Assembly: GCF_000186865.1 (NCBI RefSeq)
Contig: NW_008705574.1
Coordinates: 258,282 to 322,281, forward strand
Reading direction: 5' to 3'
Source of the DNA: Aureococcus anophagefferens
Lineage: Eukaryota; Sar; Pelagophyceae; Pelagomonadales; Pelagomonadaceae
DNA: 64,000 nucleotides
The position numbers and the translations under genes are program-made. Under the pieces are notes generated by a model, which did no database searches, had not been told where the DNA came from, and was given only the letters and a program-made list of their open reading frames with translations. Shown piece by piece: positions 10,501-20,399 of the stretch. How positions within the stretch are numbered: the stretch's first letter is position 1; every line of letters begins with the position of its first letter.

Positions 10501-10654
10501 GGTTGCTGTGGAGCACGGCGCTCGGCTGGATGGCGATGGCCTCGGCGTAGATGCCGCAGGCCTCGATGGGCCGCTTCTCCATGAGGGACCGGTTCGCGTC
10601 GGCCTTGAGGCGCTCGACCTTGTCCACGAGCTTCTTGTCGAGGAGCGCGGCCAT
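7544..10654 (-). CDS. TPR / PDK1-like AGC kinase / CPPED1-like pseudophosphatase fusion, split by two introners
   Basis: Exons 10654-9497, 9296-8799 and 8587-7544 join in phase 0 to about 899 residues. A TPR region (ADANRSLMEKRPIEACGIYAEA) precedes a kinase domain from about residue 150: GNGNYSSIYRAK loop, FALKLVEK lysine, HRDIKPENMML, LIDFGTAK, GTPEFMAPEMV. Its layout resembles PDK1, but no PH domain is present. Exon 3 is CPPED1-like (calcineurin-type phosphoesterase), yet the metal-ligand positions read MGQPRVG, AGNLVAY, CGKLDAP, SFEAPVR and CGAGEEP, in place of the Asp, GD, GNHD, His and GHxH motifs, so it is probably inactive. A 7-bp tandem copy (CGTCGAG, 10425-10438) and a second indel near 10300 throw about 45 TPR residues out of frame; the alternative frame there reads a good TPR (AKAWYRKAKALCEDRQFDAA), so a sequence error is likely. 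Confidence 0.8.
8588..8790 (-). mobile_element. Introner element, family B (second intron of the kinase fusion gene)
   Basis: A 203-bp element between 8-bp direct repeats CTCTCCGC (8580-8587 and 8791-8798). The ends are 13-base inverted repeats CTGTGCCGAAACC. Its minus strand carries the core CGTCCAAAAATCAGCCGAA, identical to family A, and looser matches (ATTCAAC, GCTTCGAGA), so the two families share descent although the termini differ. The intron is 8798-8588: the target repeat on the coding strand, GCGGAGAG, supplies a GC donor and the element supplies GGCACAG. The join restores YDAESKYDAPTAF. Confidence 0.87.
9297..9488 (+). mobile_element. Introner element, family A copy 2 (first intron of the kinase fusion gene)
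   Basis: A 192-bp element between 8-bp direct repeats CGCGCGAC (9289-9296 and 9489-9496). Its ends are inverted repeats CTGGGCAGCAAAAG on the left and CTTTTGCTGCCCTG on the right. The interior aligns end to end with copies at 2269 and 39976. The host gene is on the minus strand. The intron is 9496-9297: the target repeat reads GTCGCGCG and gives a GT donor, and the element gives CTGCCCAG. The phase 0 join restores RIKRAVARDTFPEIL inside the kinase C-lobe. Confidence 0.9.
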
Positions 10655-10936
10655 GGCGTCGGGCCGCTTGCGCTTGATCTTGGCGCGCCGGGTTTACGGG
10701 CGGCGGAGGGCTGCGCGCACGGCGACGGCGGCGTGGCGGAGAGCTGCGCGCGCGGCCTGCGGGCTGTGAGCGAGCTGCGTTGCGCGCCGACGCGAATCGA
10801 GCTTGTCGCGCTGTGCAGATTTGCCTTTTTTGTTTTCAGCGAGCGCGACGCCTACGCCTCGCCTCGACGCCCGCGAACTCCGTCACCCGCGCGCCGCGCC
10901 GACGCCCGGACAACCCTCGAATCACAAGACAAACCG

Positions 10937-11614
10937 ATGGCCTCGCGCGCCGAAGCGCTCGCCGCGGATAAGCCGCGCCGCCGCCTCGGCCCCGCCCGCG
11001 GCTCGACGCCCCCGCCCACGGTCTACGACGACCCGGTGGCCGACGACGCCCTGCCCGTCGCGCGCGACGGTTCTCCAGGCGAGATGGCGCTCGAGACGTG
11101 GTGGACGTTCTGGGGCCGCGGCATGCGCCCGGCGAAGAAGAACGACTGGCAGTCGTCGCGGCTCCACGAGTTCACGACGGCCGAGGCCTTCTGGCGCCTC
11201 GAGAAGGCGCTCGAGAAGCCGAGCGCGGTCGCCCTGCCGAAGAAGTTCGACTACCAGCTGTTTCGGGAGGCGATCCAGCCGGCGTGGGAGGACCCGACCA
11301 ACGCCAAGGGCGGCACGTGGAGCGTCGAGCTGCCCCGCAAGGGGTCCGTGCTCGACGACTGCTGGCTGAAGCTCGAGCTCGCGGCCATCGGGGGAACGCT
11401 CGTCGCGCCCGGCGAGGACCCCGCGGAGGTCTGCGGCGTCGCGCTCAAGTGCAACCGCGGCCGCGACACCACGCTGAGCGTCTGGACGCGCGGCCGCGAC
11501 GCGGCCGTGCAGCAGGCCCTCGGCGAGCGCTTCCGCCGCGTCCTCGACGTCGGGCCGGATTTCAAGATCACCTTCGCCGCGCACGACGACGCCGCGGTCC
11601 TCTTCTCCGCGTGA
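10937..11614 (+). CDS. Translation initiation factor eIF4E
   Basis: Single exon, 225 residues. eIF4E binds the mRNA 5' cap and recruits eIF4G. The cap-sandwich tryptophans are in place: NDW (W56 equivalent) and PAWEDPTNAKGGTW (W102 with the following Glu). AEAFWRL holds the W73 equivalent that contacts eIF4G, and SVWTRG matches W166. VCGVALKCNRGRD fits the phosphate-binding basic loop. The ATG at 10937 is chosen because upstream in-frame sequence is low-complexity and antisense to the neighbouring kinase gene. The roughly 45-residue N-terminus is variable, as usual. It is divergent from the kinase fusion gene (282 bp between starts). Confidence 0.92.
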   Translation: MASRAEALAADKPRRRLGPARGSTPPPTVYDDPVADDALPVARDGSPGEMALETWWTFWGRGMRPAKKNDWQSSRLHEFTTAEAFWRLEKALEKPSAVALPKKFDYQLFREAIQPAWEDPTNAKGGTWSVELPRKGSVLDDCWLKLELAAIGGTLVAPGEDPAEVCGVALKCNRGRDTTLSVWTRGRDAAVQQALGERFRRVLDVGPDFKITFAAHDDAAVLFSA

Positions 11615-11661
11615 GTCCGTCGCGGAGAGAGTTCGCTCTTAAAGCATCGCTCGTACCCTGC

Positions 11662-12792
11662 CTAGTTGCCGAACCACCCCTTCTTGGGCAGCGCGGCGTG
11701 CTTGCCCAACGCGGCGTCGCGCGCGACGGCCAGGTTCTTCACGTAGAGCGCCTGCATGGCCGCGCGCGGGAGGCCCGACGCGTCGGCCGTCTCCGTCTTG
11801 CAGAGCTGGAAGATGGGGAGCTGGATGCACGCGGACCAGGAGAAGGACAGGTTCCAGGGCGCGTACTTGTCGCCGCCGCGCTTCTTCTTGAGGTCGTTGA
11901 TCGCCGCGAGCCGCGACGACGCCTGCTCCAAATCCTGACCTCCCGAGAGGTAGTTCACGGTCTTGACCGCCACGGGCAGCACGCGCCGGAGCATCCTCAA
12001 GTTCGCGTCGGCGATGTCCTCCAACGAATACTCCGTCGCCCCGTCCTTGCCCGCGTTCACCAGATTCGTCTTCAGGATGCACCCTTCCAGGTACACGCCG
12101 TAGTCCGCGCACGCGCGGAACAACTCCATGTTGACGCGCGCGTTGGCCTCCACGGCGTCTTCGAGGGAGTGGTCCCCCTTCAAGACGAGGTCCGGTTCGA
12201 CGATGGGCACGAGCCCCTCGGCCTGGCAGATCAACGCGTAGCGGGCGAGGTCGCGCATGTTCGTCTCGATGGCCAGCGCCGACGGCGTGCCCTGGGCGAC
12301 GTCGATGGTCAGCGGCGACCGCCACTTGGCGAAGGTGCAGCCCGCGGCCTTGTACTCGCGGCAGCGCAGCGCGAGGCCGTCGAGGCCCTGCATGCACGTC
12401 TCGCCGGACGTGCCGGGCAGCTTGTAGACCGTGAGCGACGGCTTGACGCCGGGCAGCAAGCCGCGCTTCTTCAGCAGCGCGGGGAACGGCGTGCCGTCGT
12501 CGGCGCACTGCTTCACGGTCTCCGGGTCGAGGATGACGGCCGTGAGGTAGTCGGGCGCGCCGGGAGCGTCGAAGAGCGTCTGGCGGTAGCAGCGGCGCAG
12601 CTCCTCGGACGGCGTCAGGCCCACGGCCTCGAGGCGCGGGTTGATGGTGCGGCCGCTCTCGTCGCAGGCGCTGATGCCCTTGCCGGGCGTGGCGATGTAA
12701 TTGACGACGCCCTCGAGCTCCGCTTTGGCCTCCTTGGAGAGCCACTTGCGCCGCTCGTCGGCGCCGGCGCCGAAGCAGTGGTGGGCGGCCAT
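11662..12792 (-). CDS. Fructose-bisphosphate aldolase, class I
   Basis: 376 residues, single exon, the usual length for class I aldolase. It cleaves fructose 1,6-bisphosphate to two trioses (glycolysis, gluconeogenesis or the Calvin cycle). GKGISACDESGRTI carries the catalytic Asp, CTFAKWRSPL the active-site Lys, EPDLVLKGDH the conserved Glu, and GCILKTNLV the Schiff-base Lys. The C-terminus (KKGWFGN) lacks the Tyr found in animal enzymes. The start at 12792 gives MAAHHCFGAGADERRKWL. The frame stays open further upstream with a few more ATGs, so a targeting extension cannot be excluded; without it the enzyme would be cytosolic. Confidence 0.93.
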   Translation of the reverse strand: MAAHHCFGAGADERRKWLSKEAKAELEGVVNYIATPGKGISACDESGRTINPRLEAVGLTPSEELRRCYRQTLFDAPGAPDYLTAVILDPETVKQCADDGTPFPALLKKRGLLPGVKPSLTVYKLPGTSGETCMQGLDGLALRCREYKAAGCTFAKWRSPLTIDVAQGTPSALAIETNMRDLARYALICQAEGLVPIVEPDLVLKGDHSLEDAVEANARVNMELFRACADYGVYLEGCILKTNLVNAGKDGATEYSLEDIADANLRMLRRVLPVAVKTVNYLSGGQDLEQASSRLAAINDLKKKRGGDKYAPWNLSFSWSACIQLPIFQLCKTETADASGLPRAAMQALYVKNLAVARDAALGKHAALPKKGWFGN

Positions 12793-12944
12793 TGCTGCAG
12801 AGGTGTTTAGGCCGAACGATGGGCAGTCGACGCGAGCTCGTGCAGTCGATCGAGAGATCGCAGCTGACGAGGACTGCAACCATCGGATGTTAAGCTTCAA
12901 TGTTGCATCGTTGAAGCAAAGCATCCCTCTATTCTGCTCTTGAT

Positions 12945-13817
12945 TTAAAGCAGACCCGAGCACAGGATCGCGATGGCCGTCAGCACGACGCTCCGCCGGT
13001 GCTCCGGCGGCGCCTTGGCGAGCGCGAGGCCGGCCAGCGGCCCGAGCACGACGAGCTTCGCGCCGAAGCGCTCGGTCAGCGACCCGAGCACGTTGCAGAG
13101 CGATATGAGGCCGGAGAGCGCCGTGACGAGGGTCCAGGGGTTCGACGCGAAGGTCGCGCCCAGCCGCCGACACACCGCGGCGCCGTTTTTCGCGCGCTGC
13201 ACGAGCGCCTCCGGCGAGAAGTCGTACGCGGCCACCGCCGTCGTCGCCGCGTCGTCGTCGTCGCTGCCGAAAAACGCGCGGAACAGCTCCTCGGCGTCGA
13301 CGTCCCCGAAGGCCCCCGGCCCGCCGCTCGGCGCGGACGACGAGCCCGACGACTCCTCGGTGCCGCCGCCGCCAAAGTAGTCGTGGTGCCGCCGCGCGCG
13401 GGGGTCCGAAAGCGTAGCGAAGGCGGCGGAGACGCGCTTGAAGGCGTCGGCCGCGCCGGGCTGGCTGTTCTTGTCCGGGTGGAGTCTTAGGGCGAGTTTG
13501 CGGTAGCTCTTTTTGATCGCCGCTCCGTCGCAGCGCTTGTCGACGTCCAAGATGCCGTAGAGGTCGCTCGGGTCGCAGGCAAGGATGCGCCCGACGTCGC
13601 CGCTGGCGCCCGCGCGGCGCGCCGACGGCGCGCTGCTCGGCGCGCTGGCCGACGGCGCGCTGCTCGGCGCGCTGGCGGTGTCTGCTGCGCCGTCGAGGAC
13701 GGCGCGGACGCGCGCGACGAGCTCGCTCTTCTCGTTGACGTCGGCGTAGCCGACGCGCGCGGCGTCGAGCGTCTTTTTCAGGCGGCTGATCTTCCAGGTG
13801 GCGGGATCGTCGTCCAT
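12945..13817 (-). CDS. J-domain protein (DNAJB12/14-like) with SAP-like N-terminus
   Basis: 290 residues. Residues about 5-45 (ISRLKKTLDAARVGYADVNEKSE) look like a small SAP-type helical hairpin. Two copies of a SAPSSAPSA stretch follow, encoded by a tandem 30-bp duplication at about 13617-13677. The J domain is clear: DLYGILDVDKRCDGAAIKKSYRKLALRLHPDKN, with the HPD motif that stimulates Hsp70 ATPase. A Gly/Ser linker, an acidic FFGSDDDD segment, and two hydrophobic C-terminal stretches (LVTALSGLISLCNVLG and LVVLGPLAGLALA) follow, suggesting membrane anchoring, probably in the ER. It is divergent from the E1 gene. Confidence 0.85.
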   Translation of the reverse strand: MDDDPATWKISRLKKTLDAARVGYADVNEKSELVARVRAVLDGAADTASAPSSAPSASAPSSAPSARRAGASGDVGRILACDPSDLYGILDVDKRCDGAAIKKSYRKLALRLHPDKNSQPGAADAFKRVSAAFATLSDPRARRHHDYFGGGGTEESSGSSSAPSGGPGAFGDVDAEELFRAFFGSDDDDAATTAVAAYDFSPEALVQRAKNGAAVCRRLGATFASNPWTLVTALSGLISLCNVLGSLTERFGAKLVVLGPLAGLALAKAPPEHRRSVVLTAIAILCSGLL

Positions 13818-14167
13818 TGCGGCTTGGCTCGATCTACAGGCCGCAGGGCAGCATCGTTGCACGCATTCTAGCATGGGGCTTTTATGACTGCACCCAAAAC
13901 CTTGCGCCTTGCGTCTCGCCTCTCTCCATCGATCGGCGCGCGCCTCGCTGCTTGCTTCGCGCGGCTAGTCTAAGAGAACCCGGCAGTGATTCCGCGGCGT
14001 CCGAACCATGTCGACGCGCTGTCGTCACCAGAGTACCGCGCGCCTCGTGACCGACGCGCCGGGCCGCGCGCGCGCGCGCGGCTGTCCACGCCGGATCCGC
14101 CCCACCACGACCGGAGAGTACCCTCCACGACCACATGCGCGACCGCCGCGCTTTTAGGACCGTCATC
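13818..14167. promoter_or_regulatory. Shared intergenic region between J-protein and E1 genes
   Basis: 350 bases between two divergent starts, so it must hold both promoters. Base composition is lower in GC near 13850-13990 than in the flanking genes. No TATA box is recognisable, and the CGCGCGCG run near 14066 is only simple sequence. No RNA gene is visible. Confidence 0.5.
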
Positions 14168-17100
14168 ATGGGCGACCGTGCGGCCGCCAAGCTGAACAAC
14201 AAGTTCTCGCGGCAGAATGCGGCGCTTGGCGCGGAGACGCGCGACGCGGCGTCCCGCGGTTCCGCCGTCGGCGGGCGCGCGTTCCGAACATCACAACCAC
14301 AGGACCAAGTTCCTGCGGGACATGAAGCTGCTCGTCGTGGGCCTGCGGGGCACGGGCGTCGAGATCGCCAAGAACTGCCTCCTCCAGGGCGTGAGCAGCC
14401 TCACGCTGTCCGCGGCGCCGCGTCGCGTCGTCTGCGGAGGCGCGCGGTCACCCGCGAAGCGCGCAGGTACGACCCGAAGCCCGTGGCCATCGCGGACACG
14501 GGCGCGAACTTCTTCCTCGGCGCGGACGACGTCGGGTCGGCCCGCGACGCCGTCTGCCGGCCGCGGCTCCAGGAGCTGAACCCGGAAGCCGCCGTCGTCG
14601 TCGCCGACGAGCTCAACGAGGCATTGGTCGGGGCCATGACCTGCGTCGTCTTCACGGACGGCGTCAACCGCGACGAGCTCGTGCGCTGGAACGAGTTCTG
14701 CCGCGGCCGCGAGAAGACCGTCGTCGACGAGCGCGGCGTGCCGACGACGGTCCCCGCGCCCGTGAGCTTCGTCTGGGCCTTCGTCGGCGGCCTGGCCATG
14801 TCCGTCTTCGTCGACCACGGCGACGAGTTCCTCTGCCGCGACGCCGACGGCGAGCGGCCCATCGTGCGCCTGGTGGAGTCGATCTCGCGCGAGGAGCGGG
14901 GCCTCGTCCGCTTCATCGTGCCCGACGGCGTCCCCGCGACGTCGCCGCCCGAGCACTCGCTCTACGAGTTCAGCGAGGTCGTCGGCTGTTCCGCGCTCGA
15001 CGAGGCCAGCGCGGCGACGCTCGGCGGAAACTCGCTCAACGGCTGCCCGCCCTTCCCCTGGACGAGCCAGGCGGGCGACCCGGCGAACTCGTTCCGCATC
15101 GGCGACACGCGGTCGTTGGCGCCCTACGAGTCCGGCGGCCTCATCACGGAGCGCAAGAACCCCAAATTATTGCGCTTCAAGTCCCTGGGGTCGCGCCTCC
15201 TCGCGCCCGGGTCGTCGTTCGCGCCCGACGGCCTCGTCATGACCGACTACACGTTCTCCAACCACGAGCTCCAGCTCCACGCGGCGCTCGTCGGATTGAT
15301 GGAGTTCGAGGCCACGGAGAAGCGCTTCCCGAAGCCCAACGACGAGGCCGACGCCGACGCCGTGCTCGCCAACGCCAAGGCCTACGCGGAGGCGTGCCGC
15401 GTCGCGAACCGCGCGACGGCGAACGGCTGCGGCGCCGCGGACGTCGACGTCGACGCCGACTTCTGCCGCGCCTTCGCGCGCCACTGCGCCGTGGAGCTCC
15501 AGCCCATGGCCTGCTTCGCCGGCGGCGTCGTCGCCCAGGAGGTCGTCAAGTGCGCGGGCAAGTACGCGCCCATCGACGGCTTCCTCCACTTCAACTCCAT
15601 GGAGACGCTGCCGTCGCCGCCGCCGCCGCTCGCGGACCGCGCGCCCCAGGGCTGCCGCTACGACGACCTCATCGCCGTCTTCGGCGCGTCCTTCGTCCAG
15701 AAGCTCGGGAACCTGAACTACTTCCTCGTCGGGAGCGGCGCTCTGGGCTGCGAGTTCGTCAAGAACTTTGGGCTCAACGGCGTCTGCTGCGGCCCCGAGG
15801 GCCAGCTCGTCATCGCCGACGCGGACCGCATCGAGCTGTCGAACCTGACGCGCCAGTTCCTCTTCCGCGAGCACAACGTCGGCCACTCCAAGGCCGCGGC
15901 GGCGTCGAAGATGGCGACGGACCCGGGCCCGCGGACGTGCGCGAACGCGATGAACGCGGACCTCAAGGTGCGCACGGTCGAGGCCTACGTCGGCGTCAAA
16001 ACGGAGACGACCTTCTTCGACGACGCCTTCTGGGAGGGTCTGGACGGCGTCTGCAACGCCTTGGACAACATGGAGGCGCGGTTCTACGTCGACGCGACGT
16101 GCGTCAAGTTCGAGAAGTCGCTGCTCGAGTCGGGCACCATGGGCACGAGCGGCAACGTCGACCCCGTCGTGCCCCACAAGACCAAGACCTACCGCGAGGG
16201 CGGCAACGCCGCCGAGGGCGGGGGGGTGCCCATGTGCACGCTGCGCAACTTCCCGCACCTCATCGAGCACTGCATCGAGTGGGCCCGCGACAAGTTCGCG
16301 GAGCTCTTCGAGAAGCCCGCGCGGCGCCTGCGCAAGTTCGCCCAGGACCCGCAGGCCGCCGTGGAGGACCTGCGCAAGAAGCTCGAGAGCGGCGACGCGG
16401 CCGCGGCGGACGGCGCCGCGGCCGACGCCGAGGCGCTCCTCGCGTCGCTGCGCCTCGCGCTAACGCCCCTGGCGAACCGGCGCGCGGCCTGCGCCCAGCG
16501 CGCCTTCGACGCCTTCCACGCGCTCTTCCGCGACATGATCCTCGACCTGACGACGGCGTACCCGGCGGACGCGCGCGTCAAGGGCGCGGACGGCGCCGAC
16601 AAGGGCCCCTTCTGGAGCGGCCACAAGAAGTTCCCGAGCCCGGCGACCTACGGCGCCGGCAACGGCGACGACTGGAAGTTTCTCGTGTCCGCGACGCACC
16701 TCCTCGCGCAGTCCGTCGGCGCGCAGCCGCGCAAGGCCGAGGACGACGACGACTACGCGTCGGGCGAGCGGTCCGCGGACTGGGCCGCGCGCCTCGCCGC
16801 GTCCCTCGCGACGCCGGCCTACGTCTCCAAAAAGGTCGACACGACGGGCATGGAGCAGGGCGCGCCCAAGCCCGAGGAGGCGGCCATGGCCGGCGACGAC
16901 GACGCCCGCGCGCGGGGCTTGGCGGCCGTCGCGGAGCTCGCGCGCGCGGACGCGAGCGCGCTCGTCGACGTGGAGCCCGCGGACTTCGAGAAGGACGACG
17001 ACTACAACTTCCACGTCGAGTTCGTCACGGCCTGCGCGAACTGCCGCGCGGCCAACTACTCCATCCCCCCCACGGACTTCGACAAGGCCAAGCTCACGGC

Positions 17101-17974
17101 GGGCCGCATCATCCCCGCCATCGCGACGACGACGGCGGCGGTGACGGGCCTCGTCATGCTCGAGCTCTTCAAGATCGTGTTGGACAAGCCCGCGACGGCG
17201 CTGCGGACGCGCCAGGTCGGCCTGGCGTCGAACTACTACCCGTCGTTCGACGCGGACAACTTGGTGACCTTCAAGACCAAGGAGACGTCCGTGAAGCCCG
17301 ACGCGTCGGGCCTGCCGCCCGACGCCTTCGACGACAAGGGCGACATCAAGAAGGCCTTCTACGAGGTGTCCACGTCCGTCGCGTACCCCGAGGGCCACAG
17401 CGTCTGGTCCAAGCTCGAGCCGCCGGCGGACGCGGAGACCTGGACCGTGGACGTGCTCAAGGACTGGCTCCTGAAGACCCACGGGCTCAAGCTCACGGCC
17501 TGGAACCTGCCCTGCGGCGAGACGACGGACGACGACGGCGGCAAGCGGTCGATCGCCGCGCGCGTCTTCCCCTTCGTCGAGCCCGTGGACCTCGCGAAGC
17601 TGCCCGCGCTGGACCTGCCCAAGGGCAAGGCCATGATGGAGCTCACGAAGGCGGGCATCCGCGGCGCCATGACCATGAAGTACCTGAACGAGTGGTCCAA
17701 GTACAAGGCGTTGGGGGGTTTGCCCGCGGTGCTGCCCGCGCCGGAGCCGTCGGCCAAGGACCTGACGCTGCGCGCCATCCTCGAGGCCAAGGGCAACATG
17801 AACCTCGCGAGCCGCAAGCGCGTGCTCCTCGACGGCCTGTCCTGCTCCATCACGCGGCCGGCCAAGGTCGACGCGAACGCCATGGACACGGACGCGGGCG
17901 GCATGGACCTCGACGAGGACTGCGACGTCGAGAAGCTCGCGCCCGTCCTCCTCAAGCTGAACATCGGCGCCTAG
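14168..17974 (+). CDS. UBA1: Ubiquitin-activating enzyme E1
   Basis: Three exons (14168-14238, 14303-14407, 14467-17974) give 1227 residues, longer than the roughly 1050 usual. E1 adenylates ubiquitin and holds it as a thioester. Inactive adenylation half: [18 protein letters not shown] and [14 protein letters not shown]. Active half: [17 protein letters not shown] and [17 protein letters not shown]. Catalytic Cys is in [14 protein letters not shown]. Acidic and Ala-rich insertions lie around the Cys domain; the C-terminal ubiquitin-fold part is divergent and ends in an acidic tail. Intron 1 begins GCGCGACG (GC donor) and intron 2 GTCCGC; both are phase 2. With the GC donor, the spacing from SRQ to LLVVGLRG equals that in other E1s; the next GT donor would add four residues. 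Confidence 0.94.
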   Translation: MGDRAAAKLNNKFSRQNAALGAETRDAASRGSAVGGRAFRTSQPQDQVPAGHEAARRGPAGHGRRDRQELPPPGREQPHAVRGAASRRLRRRAVTREARRYDPKPVAIADTGANFFLGADDVGSARDAVCRPRLQELNPEAAVVVADELNEALVGAMTCVVFTDGVNRDELVRWNEFCRGREKTVVDERGVPTTVPAPVSFVWAFVGGLAMSVFVDHGDEFLCRDADGERPIVRLVESISREERGLVRFIVPDGVPATSPPEHSLYEFSEVVGCSALDEASAATLGGNSLNGCPPFPWTSQAGDPANSFRIGDTRSLAPYESGGLITERKNPKLLRFKSLGSRLLAPGSSFAPDGLVMTDYTFSNHELQLHAALVGLMEFEATEKRFPKPNDEADADAVLANAKAYAEACRVANRATANGCGAADVDVDADFCRAFARHCAVELQPMACFAGGVVAQEVVKCAGKYAPIDGFLHFNSMETLPSPPPPLADRAPQGCRYDDLIAVFGASFVQKLGNLNYFLVGSGALGCEFVKNFGLNGVCCGPEGQLVIADADRIELSNLTRQFLFREHNVGHSKAAAASKMATDPGPRTCANAMNADLKVRTVEAYVGVKTETTFFDDAFWEGLDGVCNALDNMEARFYVDATCVKFEKSLLESGTMGTSGNVDPVVPHKTKTYREGGNAAEGGGVPMCTLRNFPHLIEHCIEWARDKFAELFEKPARRLRKFAQDPQAAVEDLRKKLESGDAAAADGAAADAEALLASLRLALTPLANRRAACAQRAFDAFHALFRDMILDLTTAYPADARVKGADGADKGPFWSGHKKFPSPATYGAGNGDDWKFLVSATHLLAQSVGAQPRKAEDDDDYASGERSADWAARLAASLATPAYVSKKVDTTGMEQGAPKPEEAAMAGDDDARARGLAAVAELARADASALVDVEPADFEKDDDYNFHVEFVTACANCRAANYSIPPTDFDKAKLTAGRIIPAIATTTAAVTGLVMLELFKIVLDKPATALRTRQVGLASNYYPSFDADNLVTFKTKETSVKPDASGLPPDAFDDKGDIKKAFYEVSTSVAYPEGHSVWSKLEPPADAETWTVDVLKDWLLKTHGLKLTAWNLPCGETTDDDGGKRSIAARVFPFVEPVDLAKLPALDLPKGKAMMELTKAGIRGAMTMKYLNEWSKYKALGGLPAVLPAPEPSAKDLTLRAILEAKGNMNLASRKRVLLDGLSCSITRPAKVDANAMDTDAGGMDLDEDCDVEKLAPVLLKLNIGA

Positions 17975-18120
17975 GGGCCGGGCCCCGCGCCCGCTAAGAA
18001 ACTGCCGTGGGCTTCAACTTGCACGGCAAGCAATTGCAGCATCGACCATGCATGGTAGAATGGGTGAGCCGCGCGCGATGTGCTGAACGCGAAGCGTGCT
18101 GCAGGAACGCACAATACAGG

Positions 18121-19240
18121 ATGGGTGCCATCGTCGTCGAGTATGCCTCGAGCCCAAGCGAGTCGCCGACGCCCGAGGCATCGTCGAAACCCGCGCCGAC
18201 CACCGATGCATCGCTGGCGTTGCCGGACGACATGACGCTCGTGGCCGCGGCGCCCGAGAGCGACCTCATCTATTTTGCCACGCCCGAGGCGCCGTCGCGC
18301 GAGATCTGGGCCTACAGCGCCGCCGAGGACCGCGTCGTCGCCGTCTGGGCGTCCATGGACCGGAGCGTCCTGTCCCTCGCGCACGCCGGCGCGCTCCTGT
18401 CGCTCGAGACCGACGCGCGGGGCGCCGCGCACGTCTCTCGCTACGCCGTCGCGACAAACGGCCGCGTCGCCGCCGACGCCCAGCTCCTCGCCGGGCCCGT
18501 CGGCGCGGACGCGCCGCCGCCCCGCGGCGTCGTGCGCGCGGGCGGAGACCGCGTGCTCGCGGCCGTCGGCGACGACGTCGCCGTCTACGAAGCGGGCGGC
18601 GACGCGCTCTTCGAGCCGCGGCGGCGGTTCCGCCGCGGCGCGGACGCCGGCGCGGGCGACGCCGTGCTCGACGCGGCGCTGCGCGGGACGACGATCGTTT
18701 TCGCGACGCGCGCCGGCGCCTGGACCTGCGCGGCCGACGGGACGGCGCCCGCGTACCGCGCGGCCGAAGCCGACGACGCCGACGACGCCGTCGCGGTGGC
18801 GTTCCTCGACGACGGCCGCTTCGTCGTCGCGCGCGGCCTCGCCTGCGACCTCTACCGCGTCGACGGCGGCGGCCGGCCGCGGCGCGACGCGTCCTTCGCG
18901 CTGACCGCGCGGCTGGCGTCGTTCGTCGCCGCCCGCGGCGCGACGGCGTACGCGGGCACGGACCGGGGCGTCGAGGTCTGGCGGACCGACTTCCTGCCGC
19001 GGCTCGACCTCGTCCACGCGGCGCCGCCGGCCGCCGCGCGGCTCCGGCTCGCGCTCGTCGCCTCCTCGGAGGGCCGACCTGGCGGCCGCGCGTGGCCCCT
19101 CGCGCCCGAGCCGCCCGCGGCGCCGGACGACGACGCCGGCTCCGTCGACTCCTTCGAGGAGACGGGCCTGTGCCCCGAGCCGGAGGGCGACGGCGACGCG
19201 ACGTCCGAGACGCGCGCTCCCCGCTCGAGAGGCATACCGC
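18121..19240 (+). CDS. Hypothetical beta-propeller-like protein, 3' end uncertain
   Basis: From ATG 18121 (after AATACAGG) the frame encodes a soluble protein of alternating short beta-like segments (MTLVAAAPESDLIYFATP, VLSLAHAGALLSLET, VVRAGGDRVLAAVGDDVAVYEAG, TTIVFATRAGAWTC, RGVEVWRTD), with the rhythm of a WD-like propeller but no clear WD motifs. It ends in an acidic stretch (GSVDSFEETGLCPEPEGDGD). Downstream the frame stays open into the convergent RPL39 gene, which is unlikely; a short intron near 19210 leading to FYAVLAPGHYAGRYLG and a stop at 19390 is possible. I do not recognise the family. Confidence 0.5.
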
Positions 19241-19386
19241 GCGGTAGTTTTCTATGCGGTTCTCGCGCCTGGGCACTACGCGGGTCGCTACCTCGGACGG
19301 TTCTGTTGCGAGCAAACCCCGCGATGGAACTCGGCTTGCGTTCGAAGCAACTTAGGGCGGCGAAAAAGGCGGGGATCAGACCGCGC

Positions 19387-19990
19387 CTAGAGGCCGAGCT
19401 TCGTGCGGCGCCAGTGGCGGCGCTTGGCGTTCCAGCGGATCTTGTTGTCCGTGCGCATGCGGATCCACTGGGGGATGGGGCGGTTCTGCTTCATCTTCTT
19501 CGCCTGCGGGGAAACGAGCGGGTGAGCGACGTTCGTCCGTCGGCGAGCGAGTGCGCGCCCCTCGGCGCGGAACCCACGGCGTCGCAGCCCCGCCCCGCGG
19601 CAGGGCACGCGCGGGTCGGCGTCCCGGGGCGGGGCTCGGCCCGGCGTCGGCTCCGTGGCGCCCGCCGGCGGAACGCTTTCGCCGTCGGTCCGTCGGTCCC
19701 GGCTCCGGCCCCCTCTCGTGGACTGGTATTGGACTCGGCGGCGCACCAGAGTCCGCTTCGTGCGGAACGTCTTGTGGGAAGGCTGCGCGAGGGGGGCGCG
19801 CGGTGAGCGCTGAGCGCGGCGCAGCGCGGCGACGGGGAGGGTTTGGGGGCGCTCTCTCGCGCAAACGCGTCTCCGGGGACGGGGTCACCGTCCAGCGATT
19901 CGCCACCGTCGTCAAGAGCCCGGTTGAAGGCTCAGCGGCGGCGGAGAGGCGGTCACTGGACAGCGCGGGAGTGGAGGGCGCTCTCACCAT
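19387..19990 (-). CDS. RPL39: 60S ribosomal protein L39 (eL39), three exons with an ATG-only first exon
   Basis: Exon 1 is only the ATG (19990-19988), followed by donor GTGAGA. Exon 2 is 36 bases (19782-19747, [12 protein letters not shown]), with donor GTGCGC. Exon 3 (19503-19387) encodes [16 protein letters not shown] and onward to [11 protein letters not shown]. The total is 51 residues, exactly the eL39 length, with the conserved [12 protein letters not shown] and the [14 protein letters not shown] tail that lines the exit tunnel. Introns are 205 and 243 bp, both classical GT-AG. The tiny exons lie below normal ORF length, so a plain ORF scan would miss the N-terminus. It is convergent with the hypothetical gene upstream. 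Confidence 0.92.
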
Positions 19991-20399
19991 CGTATCGTCG
20001 CCGCCAAATAGCGATTGATTGGAGCGAGGACGCCGGGGGTCCGATGAGCACGCGCGGGTGCACCGCGGCGCGCGGAGCCGCTCGCTCGCGACGTCGGACA
20101 CCCATGATGGAGCCGAGGGCGACGTCGACGAGGCCCGGCTCGACGATAACGAGCCGGCGGAGGATGCCGTCGCGGAGCCCGACGGCGAGGATGCTGTGCC
20201 ATGGGGTGTGATTCGCGCGGGGCCACCGTGTGACAAGCCGCCGAGCGACTCGGACTCGGAACCTAATCGCCCCGTGTGTGTGTCCCTGGTCGCTTAAGTA
20301 GTTCGGCGGCGCGGTCACCGCGCCGCGGAGGGGTCTGCCTCGAGCGGGCCGGGGCGCGTCTTGGGCGCCGCTGACGGGCGGGTGCTTGGGTCCCGCCCC
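19991..20399. other. Intergenic between RPL39 start and ftsZ end
   Basis: 409 bases that should contain the RPL39 promoter and the ftsZ 3' region. Frames on both strands show only short open runs with no family resemblance. No structured RNA or repeat is recognisable. Confidence 0.5.

Noticed and set aside
15394..17997. Long Arg-rich frame overlapping the ubiquitin E1 gene, with similar frames over most other genes
   Set aside because: They are shifted readings of the real gene; third-position GC bias and family motifs fit only the annotated frames.
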